Source: Nepenthes gracilis (lineage: Eukaryota; Streptophyta; Magnoliopsida; Caryophyllales; Nepenthaceae). From it: DNA of 64,000 nt. Within the stretch, counting starts at the first letter, position 1. Every line of letters begins with the position of its first letter. Below are positions 1-12,600 of the stretch, one piece after another. The notes below the pieces were generated by a model. The model ran no database searches. It had not been told where the DNA came from and worked only from the letters and a program-made list of their open reading frames with translations. The DNA lies in contig BSYO01000023.1 of assembly GCA_033239525.1 (NCBI GenBank), forward strand, positions 13,284,158-13,348,157. The letters are read 5' to 3'. Both the position numbers and the translations under genes were made by a program.

Positions 1-569
1 CTTATATTTTTCAATACCACAATAATAGCATAATATGTTATCATTCAACGATATATTATGATATATCGATGGATAAAATTCTATTAGTTTACGGTTTTTA
101 AAAATTTTTTCTTTTAATATATATAATATCGATAAGTATTTTTTTTTATAACGATATAGTTGCGACTGATATTAATATCTTTATCCGTGGTTTATACTAA
201 TTATCAATAAAATATATATATTTTTTATATTATCATCCAAAAAATTTAAAGAAATAACCGACATACAATTAAACTAATATAAAGACGTTGTATTATAATA
301 TACTTCATATACTTAAAAAAAAAAAAAAGCAGACTATGAGGGCTTATGTTTTAATTATTTCTAATTTATCAAATAATTTAAATTTTCTTTAGTTCTTAAT
401 AGAAGTCCCTGTGTTCTAACAATTATAAACTTATTCAACATGGCCAAACTATGTCAGTGGATGCCAAATTAAAAAGAAAAATTATAAAATATTCCAGCAA
501 ATAACGGTGATTCATAGGTTATATTCAAAGCTTACACTTGACGGCAACTGTTTTTTTCCTGCAACTCAG
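1..569. other. ALMT intron with a dispersed AT-rich repeat
   Basis: This is the tail of the intron before the first visible ALMT exon; it ends in a T-rich tract and CAG at 567-569. Bases about 10-220 (AATACCACAATA, a gatatat/atcgat-rich core, then CTTTTAATATATA and TTTATCCG) resemble 12700-12910 and, more loosely, 10740-10960. All three copies are intronic. No exon is recognisable here. Confidence 0.5.
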
Positions 570-2360
570 GATGTATGGCTGAGTACTTCAAGAATGATGA
601 GGAAATCCCGGTCATGAACGAGGGCATTAAAGAGAAGATGCAATGCTACAACAGTGTGCTTAACTCAAAGGAAAAGGAAGAGTCTATGGTAGAAGATGAA
701 AGACTAAATCACATCAAAACTCAAAAACAGCCATGGATTCTGGGTTTGAGTTTTCTCAAATAGTCATATTTTTTACCTGTTTGCAGGCCAATTTTGCCAG
801 ATGGGAGCCTACGCATGGCAATTTCACCTTCAGATATCCATGGAAACAGTACCTGAAGATCGGCGAAGCAGCGCGTAGCTGTGCTTACTGCATTGATAGT
901 ATAAATGGCTGCATCAACTCAGAAATGCAGGTAAGCCACATAATTCAACTCAGAGCCGTAAATCGGTGAACGTGAAAGAACTTTATGGATAAAATGATTA
1001 TCAGAATCCTTCAATTATCATATCATGCCGACTTGCAAACTATAATCCGGAAACTCATGAACAGTGTATCTGAATACGAATTTCATAGTTGATGTTTATG
1101 ATTTGAAGTAGAGAAATCAAACTGCAGAAAATATTCTTGTCACGAAGAAAGTGAAACCAGGTTTCTCTTTCCTTCACGCTTTCTCTCGAGAATGATGAGA
1201 GCATGGAGATTATAGGTTGAAAAGCCCTTCTTTCTGTCTCTAAAACCAAATAAAGCAATGCAAAACATCTCCACCTACGCTAGCAAAAACTTGTTTCATA
1301 TAAATCAGAAAATTTGTGATGGATTAAATAATTTTTTAGTATACAGAGGGCTGGTTCCTCTATTGCAAAAGTGTTATTTCTTCTATCAAAGACCAAATTT
1401 ACTAAGAAAATAACTTCTCCTATAATGAGTCTAAGAAGCATAAACACTGATACGGGACATAATGCAATACTAAAACACATTATTTTTCCCAAAAAGAGAA
1501 CATGATCAGCCAACTGAAAAGTATAATCTTTTTATTGATATGAGAATACAATTAATAAAAAATACTATTTTATAAAAAATTTAGTAATAAAAATACTTAT
1601 TTCTCATATTTTCATGCCAAAAAGTCACAAGATGAAGCAGTATACAAATTAGCAGGAAGCCAATCAAATGAGCTATGCTATAATATCATTTATCATTAAA
1701 GACAGGCCAAAATTTTCTCTAACCTATATTACAAATTTAATTTTTTTTTTAAATTATAAAATTGTCAAATAATAGTATCAAATACCAATACCTCTAACCC
1801 AGAGAGTGTTGATGATTCTTAGCTAAACCATTTAGGATTATAACTTTTGATCATTCTCAACAAATAATTATGTGTTTTGTCACGTGAAACGATTCTTACA
1901 TAAGGCACCGGAGTTCTTGAAGAAACGCATTAGGGAAGAATGCATGCGGCTGAGTTCTCACTCTTCCGAAGTCCTGAAAGAATTGGCCACCATGATCAGA
2001 ACGATGAGGAAGTCTCCAAAGATTGATCTTTCTGTCAAAGACATGAGTGTTGCAGTTCAAGAACTTCATGATGCTTTAAATTCTCTCCCTACCAACTTTC
2101 TTCGACTGCGATCTCTGCCCCCAATAGCTGAAGATCATCCTGATTCACATCAGGAAGAAGCAGAGAGATCTGCAAAAGCATCGATTATAGAGATTCTGCC
2201 GTTAGCTGCATTAGCTAATATGTTGACCGAAACTGTAACAAGAATCGAAGTGACTGTTGATGCAGTTAACAAGCTGGCAAGCATGGCACGATTCAAGACC
2301 AACAGTGATAAGAAGAATAAGCAAAAGCAGCAATCCAATAAGATCCTTCAGAGGATGTGA
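570..2360 (+). CDS. ALMT: Aluminium-activated malate transporter (ALMT), 3' part of gene
   Basis: ALMT proteins are plant anion channels (malate and other anions) of the plasma membrane or tonoplast. Three exons join in frame at 570-688, 787-930 and 1905-2360 (stop TGA). Each starts after an AG and the first two end before a GT; both visible introns are phase 0. The 239 visible residues are the C-terminal cytosolic half. Exon 570-688 reads GCMAEYFKND and then YNSVLNSK. Exon 787-930 holds the family WEP motif in ARWEPTHG, followed by YPWKQYLKIG. The last exon is helical and ends in a Lys/Gln-rich tail. The six N-terminal membrane helices must be encoded before base 1, so no start codon can be assigned. 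No frameshift or internal stop is seen. Family assignment is confident; the clade and transported ion are not determined. Confidence 0.93.
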
Positions 2361-2418
2361 GCTTTACTTGGCTGAAGCCATTTGTAATAGATTCCAATAT
2401 ACATCTAACGACTTATAT

Positions 2419-2424
2419 AATAAA
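2419..2424 (+). terminator. Possible poly(A) signal of the ALMT gene
   Basis: An AATAAA hexamer lies 59 nt after the ALMT stop codon, before the copia LTR that starts at 2504. The position suits a plant near-upstream element, but such hexamers are common in AT-rich DNA. Confidence 0.4.
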
Positions 2425-2503
2425 GTGCTAATAGAGATGCGAAATTAATATTTTTGATTTGTTTCGTTGCTTTATGAATAGATAGCAAGAGGAATGGAAA
2501 TAA

Positions 2504-3329
2504 TGTCGAATGTGTTTGGTTTTTTGGTCACTCCTTTGTGAGTGCTGCAACAAATGAATAGTCATTAGGAGTTCGCGTGATATTCGTGCAAGGGTCGACT
2601 TAGGATCAATCGAATGTTAGTAGAATGTCGTACGACAAACGCTTGATTTACGCATGTGTACCGATTTTAGTAGAGGGCGCTCGAGGGTTGCTTGAGAGGC
2701 ACACATGGGTATATTGGCAGATTGGGGCTGCTTGAGGCGCATCAAGGGATGCTCGTATGCCGATTCCAATGGGCTTGTATGCGATGTGCACTGGACAGAT
2801 GCTTGAACGTCGTTTCTAATATAAAATCACACCTAACGATTTTAGGGTATTTAAAATTATTTCTCACATAAAGAACGCTGTATGGAGAGAGAGAAGAAAA
2901 AAAGATAAAAAAAGAAAGATGTTCGGCATCCGGTTAATATTTAATTTGAATTCCGTTCTTCGTCAAGGTTTAATATGTTGTTCTAGAGAAGATTTTTAAG
3001 ATGCATTTCATTTGATTGCTCTTGTTTTTTATTATATTTATTCTTATGAGTTGTTAGGGGTATTGAAGGATCTGTAATCTACCGTTCTTCACTCGGAATT
3101 ATAGTAAAAGAATTTTGAAAGAAGTTATTTATAATCTGTATTATTATTATAATGGATTTGTTTAAAATTTGGCATATAATTTTTTCCTTAATTAAAAAGA
3201 ATTTCCATATTAAAAACGTTGTATATTATTATATTCATTATACTTACGAGTTTGGTAGTCGATATTTAATCAGAAGATTTGGATTTATTCTGCTGCGCCA
3301 AGTTGTGTATCTCAGGTTGAATCTTATCA
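2504..3329 (+). repeat. 5' LTR of the copia element
   Basis: It begins TGTCGAATG and ends CTTATCA. It aligns through its length with 7204-8009 and is followed at once by a primer-site-like sequence. Short ORFs inside it are not credible genes. Confidence 0.8.
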
Positions 3330-3599
3330 AGAGATATCAAAGAATAGGTCATAAAACTATGATTTGATGGCATCGATATCAAGGAGCTTGCAATTATGTA
3401 TTAAGCAATTTAATTGGTAAAATAATTTCATTTTTTAGTAAGAAAGGGTAAGAAATATTTTGACCCAAGAAAGAATGGTAAAAATACTTCGGAATAATAA
3501 AGATAAGTCAGAGAAAATGAAGAATGAGTGATAAAATATGATGGATTTTATTCATTATACGATCAAATTGTATCTCACAAATAGCACTCTTCAAAAAAT

Positions 3600-6500
3600 C
3601 ATTTGCTGTCAATTCCAGTAAAGATTTGGATGAAACTTGAGAATCGATATAAATCTAAGTCATTAATAACAATGTTGCATGTAAAAAAAAAGTTCTATGG
3701 CCTTCGTTTATCGGAAGGGAAAAGTTTTGAGAAATATTTAGATGAGTTAAACCGGATTTTGACGCTAATATCAACACTTAATGAGAATATCAAGGAGGAA
3801 GGTAAGGTATTAGTATTGTTGACTTCTTTACCGAACTCATACGATCATATTGTCATGACGCTATTATTTAGAAAAACCATGCTTAACCTCAATAAAGTCA
3901 TCGCTTCTTTACTTATAAATAAGTCGAAACAGAATGGAAGTATTGAGGTTTCAAGGGAATCGAAACTCTTGGTATCCACTAACAATTTGGGATATGGGAG
4001 ATCAAGAGATCGAGGCGGCAAGTGTCACGACCCAGGAGCAAAATATACGCAAATCAAAATAAAATCAATAATAATATTTTCATCAATCATAAAAATTTAA
4101 CCCGGTATGACAATCCGAACACAAATAGGACCCAACATAATAAGACCAGTATAAGACCTCATCGGATATATATCCGAACAAATATAATACATGACTTGCT
4201 ATCCAAATATCGTAAGGGATGTATCCAAATATACAACTTATCAACATAAAGCAATAACTCTAATATTTTTCATACAAGTATTAAGACCATTATCCAACCA
4301 TAGATAATAACCATAACACATCATCGAATTCATAAACATACCCAACATAACATCTTCACTCACCGAAAGAGATATCTGATCCCGATCACGTCTGAACTTT
4401 TACAAACGTATATATACCACTAATCTGAAGGGATAAAATATGAAAATATAAGTTTAGAGCTTACAGTATCGCGTATATATGTAAACAGTACATATAAATC
4501 ATAGAGAATGGATAACAATTACAACCGTGTCAAAACAAAACACAAGGTCCATAAAATCCCTGAAAACTAAGGAGATGTCTCGTACTAAATTATCATCTGT
4601 ATCAAACAGTCCATCCGGGATATAATCATAATAAATAATAATCTGATCAAATCTCATAGACGATATTATATCATATGATCCGAAGTCACATTGTATAATC
4701 GCGACCGTCACCACATCCGTGTGAGATACATACCATCGTCTAGATCTAAATCTCATATATCATATACCTGAAATCAAAGAAAATACGAAACAAAAACATA
4801 TAAATATAAAATATATTTCGGGCTTTAACACATCAGTACGTACGAGACATTCTTATCGCCTATCTGTGGGCCAAATCACATATTTTAAATTGTAATCCAC
4901 ACAATACATGCAGAAATACAAACTATGCACGAAATCGGAGAACCAAATATCAATAATACCAATTTGAGAAAGGGTTACCCTCGTCCGATAACCACAACTA
5001 TATCGGCTGCGATTTAAGCCAACAGCTCAAGGCTCGATTACGGTTTAGGCCAGTAGCATAAGGCCATTAATGTAGTCTATCTCCCATTGATTAAGAACTT
5101 ACTAACTATATTTTACCACCCGTGACTTTGGGTACAACATCAAGTTTTAGTTATATATATTAAAACGTCCAAATATATTAGTTTTTCGACAATTTCTTAC
5201 GATAGTTCTCATTTAAATATACAGTGGGGCAAGTCAGCTACTAAACGTCTCAACCTTCCTGCCGGTAGAAGTGAGACAATATATCGCATACGTCCCCGTT
5301 GGGACTGAGCCTCCCCGTCGGGAACAGTACCAATATCTCATGCCTCAAATCACATATAATGACCTATCGGGTCTTGGACCGCCATGGTTCCGTAGTGACC
5401 CTGCCCTAGGCAGCATGCATGTGGACTGACACACAACCTAGTTCATGGTTCCATAACATACGAATACACAAATATACATATATACCGTCCGGATGTCCGA
5501 AAACCCTCCAAATCATACATACCTATGTAAAACCGCCGCATGACCAATAAAACATACATGCATGTACATAATTAATAAATTATGTGTATATAAAAATATA
5601 TGTATATTAGTAAAATATCCGACAGTAGTCAAAAGACATCAGAAATTAAATCGGATCAAGGATAGGCTTTGAGGATACTTACCTCGGCTTTATACTCCGC
5701 AGATCTGAAAAAAGATGTCCCGAAGCCCTGATCAGGCCTTTCTCTCTCCTCTCCACATGTGTCGGTGCCACACGCCGCCGCCGTCGCTGCCGCCACTCCT
5801 CTGCCTTCGCTCCACCACCGCGCTACCTTACCGGCAACGTTGCCGACCTTCCTGGTGTCACCCTCTCTCTCCTCGCCTCAACACTCTCTCCCTGCGGCTT
5901 CTCCCTTGCGCACGGCTCCCACAACACCGCACCGCCTTAGCCAGCGACTGCCTCGACGTCACCCACGAGCCACCACCGCTACGCCGATCTCCTCTCTCCC
6001 CTCTCCTCCTTCCCTCTCATTCTTCCTCCGCCTGCGAAACCCATCTGCCTTCTCTCTCTTCCTCTCCTCTTTTCTCTCTCCAGTTGCCCCTTTTCCCTTT
6101 TCTTTTCCTTATTTTGTTTTATAATTATAATTATAATAATATTAATTATTATTATTATTATTATATATCCTTTTATTATATTCCAAAATAATCAAATCAG
6201 TATTCGGACGATAATACGGGTACACCTCGAGCACCACTCCATATTTCCAATCATTTCTCAAATTTTTGTATTATTTTAATTTATTTTTACCATATTCAAA
6301 ATACTCAAAATCATAATAAATATTAAAATAATTTAAACGGGATCCAAGATATGACAAGTCTAAGAGAAGCAGCGGTCAGTCCAAATTCAAAGATATGGAG
6401 TGCTTTCATTGTGATAAGAAGGATCACATGAAGTGAAATTATTTCAAAAGGAAATATAAGGAGGGCGGATGTGAGCGTCAAAAGAGTGGGGATCGTGACG

Positions 6501-7195
6501 AAAATGATCAAGCCTCTATCGCTTCCTATGGAGATCTTTTAACTATCCACATGAGGAAGACACATAATTTTCTAAGTCGAGAAATGAGTTGGATAATGGA
6601 TAACGATTCCTCACACCATGCAACACGAGAAAGTCCCTCTTCACCACCTATATGCCTGAGAACTATTAGATATTAAAGATGGGTAATGATAATTCATTGA
6701 GAGTCGTTGGCATTGATGATATTAGCTTGCAAAAAAGTAACAGGATGAAATTCGTGTTAAAGGGTGTATGACATGCCTCGAATTTACGGTTGCCTGTGAT
6801 TTCAATCGGGATGCTTGACAAAGAAGGCTTCCGCACGGCATTTGAAAAAAACCAATTGAAACTAACCAAAAGTACCTCAATTGTAGTAAGAAAAAGTAAG
6901 CAATCAAACTGGTACTTGATGAAAATTTTAATTGTCAAGGATAACACCAATGTGACTAACAGAAGTATTGATCAATGTGGTGAAAAGAAGAGGCAAACAG
7001 AGTATAAGGAGGAGTGACTTGACCAAAAAGAAAAAGCCGAATGGGAGTGGAAACACTCCAGGTTTGGTGGAACAAAAATATGTGTCATTCAAATTTGTAG
7101 AGGCCGACACATGGATTTCATTGGAGGGAAAGTTGCCGAAGGAAAAGTGATAGCAGTTGCCAGTAAAGGTGAAGAGTTCTTCACAATGTTGTGAG
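3600..7195 (+). pseudogene. Copia gag/protease remnant, split by an insertion
   Basis: Bases 3600-4022 encode a UBN2-type copia gag segment (WMKLENRYKSKSL, then LRLSEGKSFEKYLDELNRIL and LLTSLPNSYDHIVMTL). Translation resumes in the same frame at about 6359, after the nested element, with SKRSSGQSKFKDMECFHCDK. This begins a CCHC zinc knuckle, but an in-frame TGA follows HMK. Further on, WIMDNDSSHHATR corresponds to the copia WV(I/L)DSGAxxH protease site with the catalytic motif degraded. SIGMLDKEGF marks the following prepeptide region. The polyprotein then fails and no pol domain follows. It is non-functional; gag homology is clear, while the protease reading is diverged. Confidence 0.8.
4023..6355 (+). 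mobile_element. 2.33 kb TGTCACGACC-type insertion inside copia gag (solo LTR-like)
   Basis: The insertion begins TGTCACGACCC and ends near GATATGAC(A), so the ends are complementary (TGTCA/TGACA). Removing it together with one copy of the flanking GGCAAG/GACAAG restores the gag frame (GGK then SKRSSG). That places a target duplication of about 5 bp (GCAAG/ACAAG) there. The right end is uncertain by about 3 bp. No gag, pol or transposase is visible, so a long gypsy-type solo LTR fits best. CT-rich DNA at 5710-6120 leaves chance frames open. Strand is nominal. Confidence 0.65.
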
Positions 7196-7203
7196 AAAAA
7201 ATT

Positions 7204-8009
7204 TGTTGAATTTTGTGATCACTCCCTCAAAGGTACCACAACAAATAGATAATCATTAAGAGGTCGTGTAACATTTATGCGAGGATCGACCAATGATCAG
7301 TATCAATAGAGTGACACACAATAGGCGTTTGATTCATATGTGTGTGCCATTCTAGTGAAGGGATATTTGGGGGTCGCCTGAGAGGCGCACATGCATGCAT
7401 TGGCTAGATTGAGGCCACTTGAGATATGTCTAAAGGGTGCTCGTGCGACAATTCCAATGGACTTGCATGGGATACGCGTCTAACAGGAATTCAAGTGTTG
7501 TTTCTGATATAAAAATGTGCATGATATGATTTTAGAGTATTCAAAATTATTTTTCACAAATGAACGCTATATAGAGAGAAAAGAGAAAAGGATAGAAGAG
7601 GAAAAGGTTCGACATTTAATTGAAATATAATTTAAATCTTATTATTCGTCAAGAACGGATATGCTATTCTGAAGTGAATTTCTGTGACATATTTTATTTG
7701 GTTGTTCTTATTTCTCGTTATATTTTTGAGTTGTTAGGTATGTTAAAAAATTTGTAATCAATAATTCTTCACTTAAGATTATAGTAAAGGAATTTCATAA
7801 TGGATTATTTGTAATATGTATTATTATCATAGTGGATTTATTCAGAGTTTGACTCATAATTTTTTTTAATTGAAAAAAATTTTTTACGTTAAAAATATTA
7901 TACATCATTATGTTCTTTGTACTCACGAATTTTGTAATCGATACTTGACAGGAGGGTTCAAATTAGTTCAACTGTATTGGATTATATGTATTCGGATTGA
8001 ACTCTATCA
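7204..8009 (+). repeat. 3' LTR of the copia element
   Basis: It begins TGTTGAATTTTGTGATCACT and ends CTCTATCA. An A-rich purine run (GAGAAAAAA) lies just upstream as a possible polypurine tract. A diverged third copy of its 3' third is found at 22490-22670. Confidence 0.8.
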
Positions 8010-8480
8010 GAATGATCTTCTTACTTCTAATAAGAACATGTTTTGCAACATCACTTGCATATTTTCACGTTACTCCTGCCGCCGCTGCCACCATCCGGCG
8101 GCCGCCACAAGCACGAAAAGGCACTTCGAACCAGCTTCACGGCAAACGCTACTTTGTCGCATCAAATATTTCCAAAAGGTCTAACTAAAAATAGGGTTTC
8201 TTCATCCGTTCACTTCCGCATTACCGTTACCGTTCGCTCTCCCCTATCCCTGCAACTCAATCTCCATTCACAATCTCTCTCCCTCTCTCTCCGTTCACTT
8301 CCGCATTACCGTTACCGTTCGCTCTTCCCTACCCCTGCAACTCAATCTCCATTCACGATCTCTCTCCCTCTCTCTCTCTGTGCCAACCGATTTTCCTCAT
8401 CTCCTTCCCCAACAAGCTCTGTTTTTTTGGCTTGGTTTTCTCACGAACATATTGATTTATCTCATTTATTATTCTAAAAG
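8010..8480. repeat. GC/CT-rich segment with an 85-bp tandem duplication
   Basis: Bases 8205-8289 and 8290-8374 are two head-to-tail copies of an 85-bp unit beginning TCCGTTCACTTCCGCATTAC. They differ at a few positions, such as CTCCCCTATCCC against CTTCCCTACCCC. The segment around them (8075-8450) is unusually GC/CT-rich and resembles a plant 5' leader. No coding exon follows, so it may be an orphaned gene start or retroelement leader. Confidence 0.7.
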
Positions 8481-9638
8481 TTTAGAGTAATTTATTAAAA
8501 AAAACAGTAACTATCAAAATAGATTACTAAAATGTAAAATATTTTTTATATTTTTATCAAGTAATCTAATCTTTTAAAAATTAAAATTTTTTATTAGTTT
8601 TATTTAAAAAATTTACCATGACTATTACTATATTTTATAGAAAAATAATCTATTAATTTTTTTAAATTTACTATTCTTAAAATTAGTAAAATATAACTAT
8701 AAATTTTCAAAATATATATATTTTTAAATTTTCTAAATATGTTTCCCATCCACAACTAATAAAAACCAATACAATACAAAATTAAGCTTACATTTATCCA
8801 CTTCAACAAATTTAGAGGAAAAAAAAGAGCAACATAAAAATGTATTCTTTAGATTTAATTTAAAGGATTAAATTTAGCGTAAAATACACACCTAAAGATA
8901 ATAATGTTCCATCTTTCACAAATATTACACCAAGTTGACGTCTGTGGGTGCAGGCTGCTGGCTGATCCAATGACCGGGTCGACGGGGAGCTCGGCAACGC
9001 CCCATGACTGACAAAACGAGCCAGAGGGGACGGAGTGCCCAGCGAGACTGAATTTGCATATCAAGTGTGAGACTTCACCTCGGGATGACGGCTCGGCTTC
9101 AAAAAGCTCTTGTTCAAGATATCAACGTGCGTTACCAATTTTCAATCCATCCCTCTAAATCTCGACGTCAAACTAATGATTTTATCATTGCAATTCAAGC
9201 AACTGAGATTACAACGACACGTTAAAATTTATTTAAATTGTCTTATAATTCGGTTGTCGCGACAAAACAACTCTAACTAAGAACCCTAGTGGAGTATTTC
9301 ATAGATCATCAACATGATTGATAGCCAGATCGAAACAAATGGAATTCGGGCATGCATCGAGTGAGGAGATAAAGTTATTGAAAGATGGAAGAAGCCATTA
9401 AAATAATGCATCAAACTCAGTTCATAATTCCACCTACCTTTAGTCAGATGACATAATGACCAGTTAAACTAGCGCTAAGTAACAAGCTACTGAAATCCTC
9501 AAAACCAACTTCGGCCAAGTATATATATGATCACAAATGTCAGAAAATCATACCCCATATCATGTATTGATTCTAAGAGCGGCACAAAGCAAACAGTTCA
9601 AAATGAGCACTTCTGCCTTCAATCCGAGGAAAGACCCT
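8481..9638. other. Intergenic, 3' flank of the RS31-type gene
   Basis: Bases 8480-8930 are AT-rich with nothing recognisable. Bases 8935-9120 are a GC-richer island (CGGGTCGACGGGGAGCTCGG) with no recognisable protein in any frame. Bases about 9450-9638 should contain the 3' UTR of the minus-strand splicing-factor gene. Confidence 0.4.
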
Positions 9639-12600
9639 TCAGGTTCGGGACCTCCGCACCGGGGACCGGCTGCACATATGGTCAGTCACAAAAGAAATTA
9701 AAACCAATTATCACTTATGCTTCCTAATTTCATAATCAGGATTTTCAATTTCTAATTGACTATTAGATACAAACTATAAGAATGTACAATTTTCCACAAA
9801 ATTTGTCATTGAGAGGCGTAAAGGATTAATTACAGATAAGAAAAAAAGTTTCGGATCGGGACAGGAATCAAACGGAAGGAGCCCTCCTTAAAAGATCGGG
9901 GGTTGGCTTGAAAGAGGAAGGACGTGTCAAATATCAGCTTGGGTCTCATTATAGACACGGAGGATTTGCATTTGTCTATAAATTCTTCTGGCAGATGGGT
10001 AACACCAGGGGTAGCTAGTCATGATGCTATGCAATTCGTGCGACCAGCTGTAGATACGATATGCATGGGAGATTAGCCACTTATTGAACTACAAATATTA
10101 GCATTTATACAATATCTTACCTTCGATATCGACCGTATACTGGGCTCCTCTGCCTACCGTGAGCTGGCCCGTCGTATCTGTCATAGACTGGGCTGCGAGG
10201 CTGACCATAGTCAGGACTTGGTCGGCCCCTGCGTAATGCCGGACTAGGCGAGCGTCGATAAGGACTGTCCCCACGCCTACCATACCCTCTTCTCGGGCTA
10301 TCAAATCTGTCATCCCTCTCGTCATCATCTCGAAGTGCATATTCAACCGATATCACTCTGTCTAGTAACTTGCTGCAGAGCAACAATCGCAAGTAAATGC
10401 AAGATATAAACAAAGCGCTTGTAACAGCAAACAGGGACCTCTCACTAACCTCAAGTGGGTGCATTCAAGAGCTTTGGTTGCATCTTCCTGTGTATCGAAC
10501 TGAACAAATGCAAAGTTCCTCCGAATCCTCACACTGAGCACCTTGCCGTAAGGTTCGAAGTGTCTTTCTAAATCTCGAACGCGGGTACGTATGGGATCAA
10601 AGTTTATAACAAACAGGGATTTAGTAGCTCTTTGATTGGCTGCCCTGGATCCATCGCGATGCCTGCCCCGTTCACCCTGCAGAAAGTCCAAGAAATCCCT
10701 TGATGTTACACTTAAGACCACTTATGCAAATATAATATGTATCAATATTGGACTCCCTGATACCAAGATAATGTAGTCATATGTCTATACGGACGATATA
10801 ATACGATATATTGGCCGATATTTAATAGATACAACCAATCCTGCGAACTTATCTGTTTCAAAATTTTTTTTTTTCAAACATATCCAATACCAATACAATT
10901 ATCTGATATCAATATAACCATAATCAATACTAATACCGATGTTTTTACCATACTCAAGACTCTAGGTGGATTGAGACTTTTGGATTACCAATGAACTACA
11001 TTACGGAATTGATGAGGCAGTTACCCCAAAAACATATTAGACCAGAAACAGCGATATGTACACTGGATCACATGCATATATGCCCCTGTGTGCACAGTTC
11101 TTTGTACATGGAGGAGGAGGTAATAATATACCTAAGACAATGCGACACCGACACGATATTTTAATGGAAATGAGGGCCAACAAACTAGGAATACATTAAC
11201 TAAATTTATAGCTTTTTTATTTTTCTAATTGATGAATAATAATATTTTATATTAAATTAATAATAAATATGTATATTTCTTGTGTTTTCACCAAAAAAAG
11301 ATTCCATAAGAAAGTACATAATTGAACCAATATAAATGAGTTATGCTATAACATTTTTAACAAGCTATCATAATAGAATAATAACAATGATATAACCTAA
11401 AAAACTAAAATAAAGCTTAATATAAATTTTTTTATATATCAATACATATTTACATTTTCATTTCATCCATTTGCGCTTTATAGTTGCCAAAAAATACAAG
11501 ATATAACCAAAAATCCTGAATGAAAACATGGTCCAATTGTGTCTGAACTATATCGGAACTTTTTTTAAAAAAATTATAGACATTTGGACACATGTCGGAC
11601 ACCAACGCTTTAGCCCTAAGAGCGTCCGTGTTTCTAAATAATATGGAGTAAAACAACATACCCTGGCCCACTCTACTGACAGCCGACGTCTATCATAACC
11701 AAACGGAATATTGTCAAGGCCACGAACGGCATCTTCTGCATCACGCTCATCCTCAAAGTAGACGAAAGCAAACCCTGAAAAAACACAACTACTTCAGCAG
11801 CAGAATCGATAAAATGGCGGTTTTGACAACCTCCCCAGAGGTAGAAGTCATCAGACAAAGTAGGATTTATTCCCTGGCAATAAACTAGATAAAAAAAATA
11901 CAACACCTGAACAAATGTGAAGGGGCTGATACAGATAAGGATGAAGAGGCATGGCAGGATGAACTAAATGAAGGTGGCATATTAAAATATTAAATCCAAG
12001 GTATCACATCTGTCATTGAAAGTATTCTTCTGCCACTCATAACAGCATGATGATTTCAGGATTAGAGGCATGGCAAGAGAGAATTGATTGATCCGCAAAT
12101 GATGGAAGGTAGTATGCATGGCATGATGAACTGATTGATCCAAGCATGACCATTCTTGTAAAATGACAACTCTAAGCTTTGATGAGTGAGTGTGATGGAG
12201 GATGAACAGTAGAGGAAAATGCAGTAGAGTTCCCATCTGTGAAGGGGAAAGCAGGCGGAAGGAAGCCACTTAGAAGTTTTTTTGCACAGAAGTTGTGGAA
12301 TCCAGATGGAAGCTCATCTTTCCTGCGTCAAAACAAACACTTAATATGGAGAAATTCTCCAAAGAAACTGTACACTTTTGGCTGCCAACATAATTTCCTG
12401 TAGGGTGGCCAAATCAACCAAACTGTCTTAATTTCCTACTAAGTTGCAAAAACAGTAACATGACTATGGTTGTTTTTCCAACACAAAAACTGCTTCAAGC
12501 GATGTTCAAGAAGAAGCAAGATTGAATAAGAATACACAGGAAACAGTGAGCAAGCCAAATGTTTTCCAGCATTCACAAATTAGATCTGCACTGATAAACA

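Larger units (their letters stand above)
2504..8009 (+). mobile_element. Ty1/copia-type LTR retroelement, internally deleted, with a nested insertion
   Basis: Two related direct repeats bound the element: 2504-3329 (826 bp) and 7204-8009 (806 bp). Each begins TGT(C/T)GAA and ends TATCA. They share ordered blocks such as the GGTCACTCC-like start, the GAGAGGC(G/A)CACATG block and the terminal TTGAA(T/C)TCTATCA. After the left LTR, GATATCAAAG (3333-3342) resembles the tRNA-Met primer site. Between the LTRs only gag and the start of a protease-like region remain; no integrase, reverse transcriptase or RNase H is visible. The insertion lies 144 bp after the ALMT stop codon. Flanks give no clear 5-bp target duplication. 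Stops and LTR divergence point to an old, non-autonomous copy. Confidence 0.85.

Noticed and set aside
3152..3367. Open frames inside the copia LTRs (also 7870-8184)
   Set aside because: They lie in LTRs, differ between copies and have no recognisable domain.
5715..6191. Long Pro/Ser/Leu-rich frames in two registers
   Set aside because: The DNA is CT-rich low-complexity sequence, open in several frames, inside the nested insertion. No gene is supported.
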